This document shows positions 60,604-64,000 of a stretch of 64,000 nucleotides of DNA, in pieces. Origin of the DNA: Pimelobacter simplex. GTDB taxonomy: Bacteria > Actinomycetota > Actinomycetes > Propionibacteriales > Nocardioidaceae. Within the stretch, counting starts at the first letter, position 1. Each line of letters starts with the position of its first letter. Under the pieces are notes generated by a model that searched no databases, had not been told where the DNA came from, and saw only the letters and a program-made list of their open reading frames with translations. The DNA lies in NCBI RefSeq assembly GCF_900114845.1, contig NZ_FOUK01000001.1, positions 722,479 through 786,478 of the forward strand, read 5' to 3'. Both the position numbers and the translations under genes were made by a program.

Positions 60604-61058
60604 TGGCCACCAGCGGCAACGGAATCGACCCGCGCGGTCCCCGCTTCACCGCCGCGATCACGCTCGTCGTGTTCGCGGTCGCCCTGCTGCTCTCCGACGC
60701 GGCGCCCGGGGTCGCGGCCGTGATCACCGGCGTGCAGGCGGTCCTCTTCGCGATCGGCGCCGGGCTCGGCGTCCAGAAGACCCCCACCGGGCTGCTCTTC
60801 CGGCACCTGGTGCGGCCGCGGCTCGCGCCGCCGGCCGACCTCGAGGACCCGGCCCCGCCGCGCTTCGCCCAGGCCGTCGGCCTGGTCTTCGCCGTCGTCG
60901 CCACGATCGGCTTCGCGACCGGCGCCGTGCTGCTCGGTCAGGTCGCCGCGGCGCTCGCATTCGTGGCGGCCTTCCTCAACGCGGTGTTCGCGTTCTGCCT
61001 GGGCTGCGAGATGTACCTGCTCGGGCTGCGGCTCACCCGCCGCGGCTCCGCCGCCTGA
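60603..61058 (+). CDS. DUF4395 integral membrane protein
   Basis: The 151-residue protein has about four membrane helices, the DUF4395 motif IDPRGPRFTAAITLVVF at the start and CLGCEMY in the last helix, a Cys pair that could be redox-active. DUF4395 is commonly next to thioredoxin-like genes, as here (one-base overlap), suggesting a membrane electron-transfer or thiol-exchange role; this is inference. No other domain is visible. Confidence 0.83.
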   Translation: MATSGNGIDPRGPRFTAAITLVVFAVALLLSDAAPGVAAVITGVQAVLFAIGAGLGVQKTPTGLLFRHLVRPRLAPPADLEDPAPPRFAQAVGLVFAVVATIGFATGAVLLGQVAAALAFVAAFLNAVFAFCLGCEMYLLGLRLTRRGSAA

Positions 61059-61100
61059 GCCGCCTGAGCCGCCTGAGCCGCCGGAGGTCCCGGGCCGGCG

Positions 61101-61529
61101 TCAGGGCGTCTCGAGCAGCACGGTGAACGGTCCGTCGTTGACCGACGCGACCTTCATGTCAGCCCCGAAGACCCCGCGCTCCACGTGCGTGCCGGCGGCC
61201 TCGAGCGCCGCGCACACGGCGTCGTACAGGGGCTCGCTGACCGGGCCGGGTGCGGCCGCGACCCAGGTGGGACGGCGGCCCTTGCGCGCGTCGCCGTAGA
61301 GCGTGAACTGCGAGACGACGAGCACGGGCGCGCCGGTCTCGCCGGCGGAGCGCTCGTCGTCGAGGATGCGCAGGTCGCGGATCTTGCGGGCCATCCAGGC
61401 GACCTCGGCCGGGCCGTCGTCGTGGGTGACGCCGAGGTAGACGAGCAGTCCGGGGACGTCGATGGCCCCGGTCACCGCACCGTCGACCTCGACGGACGCC
61501 GAGGCGACCCGTTGGAGGACCGCACGCAT
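61101..61529 (-). CDS. dtd: D-aminoacyl-tRNA deacylase (D-tyrosyl-tRNA deacylase)
   Basis: Dtd removes D-amino acids mischarged on tRNA. The 142-residue protein matches the family along its length: [34 protein letters not shown] (the SQF-TLYGD catalytic motif) and [20 protein letters not shown] (the NxGP motif, here Asn-Asp-Gly-Pro-Phe). The ATG at 61529 shares one base with the upstream lipoprotein stop, so the two are coupled although functionally unrelated. Confidence 0.94.
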   Translation of the reverse strand: MRAVLQRVASASVEVDGAVTGAIDVPGLLVYLGVTHDDGPAEVAWMARKIRDLRILDDERSAGETGAPVLVVSQFTLYGDARKGRRPTWVAAAPGPVSEPLYDAVCAALEAAGTHVERGVFGADMKVASVNDGPFTVLLETP

Positions 61530-62398
61530 CAGTCGACGACCTTCTCGAGCAGGCCGGCGACGACCTCCTGCTCCTTGGCGTAGGGGTGGTAGGCGAAGCC
61601 CTTGCCCTCGACGTTCTTGCCGGCGATCCACGGGTCGTCGCTGCAGATGCCGTGGCCGTCGGTGGCGGAGAAGACGTCGAGGTACTCGGCGCCGGCGGCC
61701 GTCGCGGCGGCCTGGACGGCGGCGTTGAGGCCCTCGTTGAACCGGCGCGCGAGCGGCAGGTCGCCGTCGGCGAGGGGGAGGTCGTCGCAGCCGGTCGTCG
61801 TGTCGGGGAAGATCTGCGGGTAGCCGACCATGACGACCTGGGCGTCCGGTGCCTTGGCCTGGACGTCCTGGAGCACGCGCGTCACGTTGGCCTGCACGTC
61901 CTTGAGCCGGCTCTCGATGCTCCGCGGGCCCGCGGCGGCGTCGAGCGCCGTGCACGGGCTGGGCCCGGTCGCCGTGCGCGCGATCTGGACGCACGTCGTG
62001 ATGATCCGGCCGATCAGGTTGAAGTCGTTGGCGCCGATCCCGACGGTGACGAGCCGCGTCGTCGGGCCGAGCGCGTCGAGCTGGGGCGCCAGCCGGCGCT
62101 TCTGGGGCGTCACCTGCTCGCCGTCGGTCGCGTCGGTCGTCGCGGCCGAGCAGCTCACGTCGGTGAGCTCGAGGTCCTTCGCCTCGGCGAGCAGGTGGGG
62201 GTAGTTGTTGCGCGAGCGGAAGCAGCCGTCGTTGCCGTCGAGCGTCCCGATGTAGGGGGCGGCCGAGTACGAGTCGCCGAGCGCGACGTACGCCGCCCCG
62301 GGCTCGCGCTTCTCCTCCTTCGCGCGGGGGAGCAGGCAGGCGGACAGGCCGATGCCGGCGAGACCGAGCACCAGGAGCAGGGGGAGCACGCGCTTCAC
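61529..62398 (-). CDS. SGNH/GDSL hydrolase lipoprotein
   Basis: The 289-residue protein has a lipoprotein signal peptide with lipobox LSAC (Cys near residue 21). A SGNH hydrolase domain with [12 protein letters not shown] (block I), TVGIGANDF (block III) and a C-terminal [10 protein letters not shown] (block V, His) follows. The pattern is that of actinobacterial secreted lipases/esterases. It is anchored outside the membrane. Activity on lipids or acylated glycans is plausible but the substrate is not known. Confidence 0.88.
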   Translation of the reverse strand: MKRVLPLLLVLGLAGIGLSACLLPRAKEEKREPGAAYVALGDSYSAAPYIGTLDGNDGCFRSRNNYPHLLAEAKDLELTDVSCSAATTDATDGEQVTPQKRRLAPQLDALGPTTRLVTVGIGANDFNLIGRIITTCVQIARTATGPSPCTALDAAAGPRSIESRLKDVQANVTRVLQDVQAKAPDAQVVMVGYPQIFPDTTTGCDDLPLADGDLPLARRFNEGLNAAVQAAATAAGAEYLDVFSATDGHGICSDDPWIAGKNVEGKGFAYHPYAKEQEVVAGLLEKVVD

Positions 62399-62438
62399 GG
62401 GGCACAGCCTACGGACGCGCCGGTGCTGCCGCGGGGAG

Positions 62439-62801
62439 TCAGTAGACGAGCGCCTGGACGCCCTCGCCGAGGGCCTCCTCGACGAACACCGGCGCCCCCG
62501 CGATCCGTACGCCGGGCAGCAGGTCCGCCTCGGTCAGCGAGCGCCGCGCGGCGCACTGGGAGCACACGGTGACCTGGCCGGCCGCCAGCACCGCGTCGAG
62601 CAGGTCGGGCAGGGGGGTGGCGAGGTCGAGCTGCAGCTCGGCGGCCCGCCCGGGGACGGCCAGCCAGGACGCCTCGCCGGTGAGCCAGAGCGAGACGGGC
62701 ACGCCGGAGACGGCGGCCGCGCCGGCCACCGTGAAGGCCTGGTTGCAGCGCTCGGGCGCGTCGGTGCCGCAGGTGACCTTGACGAGGAGTGAGCGTGCCA
62801 T
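62439..62801 (-). CDS. DsrE/F-like family protein
   Basis: The 120-residue protein resembles the DsrE-like fold: LLVKVTCGTDAPERCNQAFTVA and VTVCSQCAARRSL, with Cys residues near 11 and 18 and a Cys-x-x-Cys near 79-82, and a hydrophobic central strand. DsrE-like proteins handle sulfur carriers or bind unknown ligands. The ATG at 62801 lies 7 nt from TAGGCT on the minus strand, inside the bidirectional promoter shared with the nitrobindin-like gene. Confidence 0.75.
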   Translation of the reverse strand: MARSLLVKVTCGTDAPERCNQAFTVAGAAAVSGVPVSLWLTGEASWLAVPGRAAELQLDLATPLPDLLDAVLAAGQVTVCSQCAARRSLTEADLLPGVRIAGAPVFVEEALGEGVQALVY

Positions 62802-62808
62802 GGCCGAG

Positions 62809-62818
62809 AGCCTAGAAT
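62809..62818. promoter_or_regulatory. Bidirectional promoter with overlapping -10 boxes
   Basis: AGCCTAGAAT holds TAGGCT on the minus strand (62809-62814, 7 nt before the DsrE-like gene) and TAGAAT on the plus strand (62813-62818, 8 nt before the nitrobindin-like gene). Two bases are shared; start codons are 25 bp apart. Confidence 0.65.
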
Positions 62819-62826
62819 GACCGGTC

Positions 62827-63321
62827 GTGGCCTTCGAACTCCCCGACAACCTGCACCCCGACTGCGGTCCCATCGCCTGGATGCTCGGCACCTGGCGGGG
62901 CAACGGCCATGGCGACTACCCCACGATCGACAGCTTCCAGTTCGGCCAGGAGCTGATCTTCACCCACGACGGCCGCCCGTTCTTCCACTACATGGCGCGC
63001 GCCTGGATCATCGACGAGAACAACGAGAAGGTCCGCGACGCGGCCATCGAGACCGGCTTCATCCGCGCCGTCGGCGAGGGCCGCTTCGAGATCCTGCTGA
63101 CCCACAACACCGGGATCGCGGAGATCTGGGAGGGCCAGGCCGACAACGGCAAGTTCGAGTGGACCACCGACGCCGTCGCGCGCACCGAGACCGCCAAGGA
63201 GTACGTCGCCGGCAAGCGGCTCTACGGCAACGTCGAGGGCGACCTCCTCTACGCCTTCGACATGGCCGCCATGGGCCAGGCGCTCCAGCCGCACCTGTGG
63301 GCGAGGCTCAAGCGTGCCTGA
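62827..63321 (+). CDS. FABP-like/nitrobindin-family protein
   Basis: The 164-residue beta-barrel protein has the nitrobindin hallmark MLGTWRGNGHGDYP near residue 20 and RLYGNVEGDLLYAFDMAA toward the end. Members bind heme and isomerise or scavenge reactive nitrogen species. The GTG at 62827 has no RBS but a TAGAAT box 8 nt upstream. It overlaps the Fur-family gene by 8 nt, an arrangement often seen in actinobacteria. Confidence 0.87.
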   Translation: MAFELPDNLHPDCGPIAWMLGTWRGNGHGDYPTIDSFQFGQELIFTHDGRPFFHYMARAWIIDENNEKVRDAAIETGFIRAVGEGRFEILLTHNTGIAEIWEGQADNGKFEWTTDAVARTETAKEYVAGKRLYGNVEGDLLYAFDMAAMGQALQPHLWARLKRA

Positions 63322-63739
63322 CGACCACGACTGGCGCGCCGCCCTTCGCGAGAAGGGCTACCGGCTCACGCCGCAGCGCGAGCTGATCCTGGCCGCGGTC
63401 GACGCGCTCGGGCACGCGACGCCCGACGAGGTGCTCGCCCACGTGCAGCAGACCGCGAGCACCGTGAACGCCTCGACGGTCTACCGCACGCTCGAGGTGC
63501 TCGAGGAGCTGGGCCTGATCCGGCACGCGCACCTGTCCGACCGCGCGCCGACGTACCACTCGACCCGCGGGCACGAGCACTTCCACCTGGTCTGCCGCAG
63601 CTGCCGCGCGGTCATCTCGGTCGACGCCGCCGAGGCCGCGCCGTTCGTCGAGGTGCTCCGCGGCAAGGCGTTCACCCCCGACCTCGGCCACCTCACCGTC
63701 TTCGGCCGGTGCGCCCAGTGCGAAGGAGAAGCCCCGTGA
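63314..63739 (+). CDS. Fur-family transcriptional regulator
   Basis: The 141-residue protein has an N-terminal winged helix (YRLTPQRELILAAVDAL, STVYRTLEVLEELGLIRH). The C-terminal metal/dimerisation domain contains HEHFHLVCRSCRAVISVD (His and Cys ligands) and GRCAQCEGE at the end (structural zinc Cys pair). Whether it senses iron, zinc or peroxide cannot be decided. It overlaps the nitrobindin-like gene by 8 nt and the next gene by 4 nt (GTGA), so it is in an operon with both. Confidence 0.88.
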   Translation: MPDDHDWRAALREKGYRLTPQRELILAAVDALGHATPDEVLAHVQQTASTVNASTVYRTLEVLEELGLIRHAHLSDRAPTYHSTRGHEHFHLVCRSCRAVISVDAAEAAPFVEVLRGKAFTPDLGHLTVFGRCAQCEGEAP

Positions 63740-64000
63740 CCACCGTCCTGACCTACGGCACGTTCGACCTGTTCCACATCGGCCACCTGCGGCTGATCGA
63801 GCGCCTCGCCGCGCTCGGCGACCGGCTCGTCGTCGGCGTCTCGACCGACGAGTTCAACGCCGGCAAGGGCAAGAAGTCCGTCGTCTCGTACGACGACCGC
63901 GCGGCCATCGTGGGCGCCATCAAGGGCGTCGACCTCGTCGTCCCGGAGCGCTCCTGGGACCAGAAGCGCGCCGACATCGTCGAGCACGGCGTCGACCTCT
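63736..64000 (+). CDS. Cytidylyltransferase-like (TagD type) protein, partial
   Basis: The first 88 residues are visible before the right edge. They contain TYGTFDLFHIGHLRLIERL, the nucleotidyltransferase HxGH motif of glycerol-3-phosphate cytidylyltransferases and related enzymes, and VVPERSWDQKRADI, which fits the TagD fold. The GTG at 63736 overlaps the Fur-family stop by 4 nt, with GAAGGAG 7 nt upstream. A role in CDP-glycerol or CDP-polyol supply for cell-surface polymers is suggested by family, but the C-terminal half is not in the window. Confidence 0.82.
   Translation, partial: MTTVLTYGTFDLFHIGHLRLIERLAALGDRLVVGVSTDEFNAGKGKKSVVSYDDRAAIVGAIKGVDLVVPERSWDQKRADIVEHGVDL

Noticed and set aside
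1..64000. tRNA, rRNA, insertion sequences or prophage
   Set aside because: No cloverleaf-like sequence, rRNA segment, transposase, integrase or phage structural gene could be recognised by reading; a dedicated RNA search could still find a small RNA.

Overview
The window is very GC-rich, almost free of mobile DNA, and rich in GTG starts. It carries mycothiol synthase (mshD), an actinobacterial GlnR-type regulator, a CysA/SseC sulfur pair behind a cysteine-rich leader peptide, and a microcompartment locus of the Rhodococcus/Mycobacterium (RMM) type. Together these point to a high-GC actinomycete, most likely Nocardioidaceae (Nocardioides-like). The genus is inference; the phylum-level call is strong. 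No tRNA, rRNA, CRISPR array, transposase or phage gene was seen.

Layout. 1-6.6 kb: a very long Ala/Glu-rich coiled-coil protein running off the left edge, mshD, an FMN-binding glutamate-synthase-like protein, glnR and a MoaD/ThiS-like protein. 6.7-37.2 kb: a large cell-surface polysaccharide cluster. It has an O-antigen polymerase/ligase-like membrane protein, about six methyltransferases, a polyprenyl-phosphate sugar-1-phosphate transferase, five glycosyltransferases (GT4, GT2-like, GT61), a GDP-mannose 3,5-epimerase-like enzyme, two GDP-mannose 4,6-dehydratase-like enzymes, two SGNH-like proteins, a flippase, a sulfotransferase, a Wzz/Wzc-type tyrosine kinase with a tyrosine-rich tail and a DUF4012 membrane protein. 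Inside it sits an acyl-modification cassette: AMP-forming ligase, condensation-domain protein, ketoreductase-like SDR, acyl carrier protein and a left-handed beta-helix acyltransferase. The inferred product is a methylated, possibly sulfated and acylated glycan built on a lipid carrier from GDP-mannose-derived sugars.

37.3-45.0 kb: a NicO-type metal exporter with a His-rich loop, its overlapping partner, a 1498-residue secreted LamG/metallophosphoesterase protein, and the leader peptide, thiosulfate sulfurtransferase and SseC group. 45.2-60.0 kb: a complete RMM-type bacterial microcompartment locus (GntR regulator, SDR, kinase-like phosphotransferase, two BMC-T, one BMC-H, one BMC-P, a small accessory protein, aldehyde dehydrogenase, class III aminotransferase-fold enzyme, APC permease, LuxR regulator). 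It is followed by an SDR / M20 peptidase / sodium:solute symporter / DUF3311 operon. A TTCGGTCTGACC-type palindrome recurs in front of gntR, in the aminotransferase/permease divergent promoter and in front of the DUF3311 operon, which suggests one regulon. 60.2-64 kb: thioredoxin-like, DUF4395, SGNH lipoprotein, dtd, DsrE-like, nitrobindin-like, Fur family and a cytidylyltransferase cut by the right edge.

Two signals run through the whole window. At least fifteen genes have a TANNNT box ending 6-8 nt before the start codon, as expected for leaderless transcripts; at two divergent pairs the boxes of the two strands overlap. Four intergenic regions hold arrays of a 22-nt tandem unit, some arranged as opposed arms, which I cannot assign to a known element.
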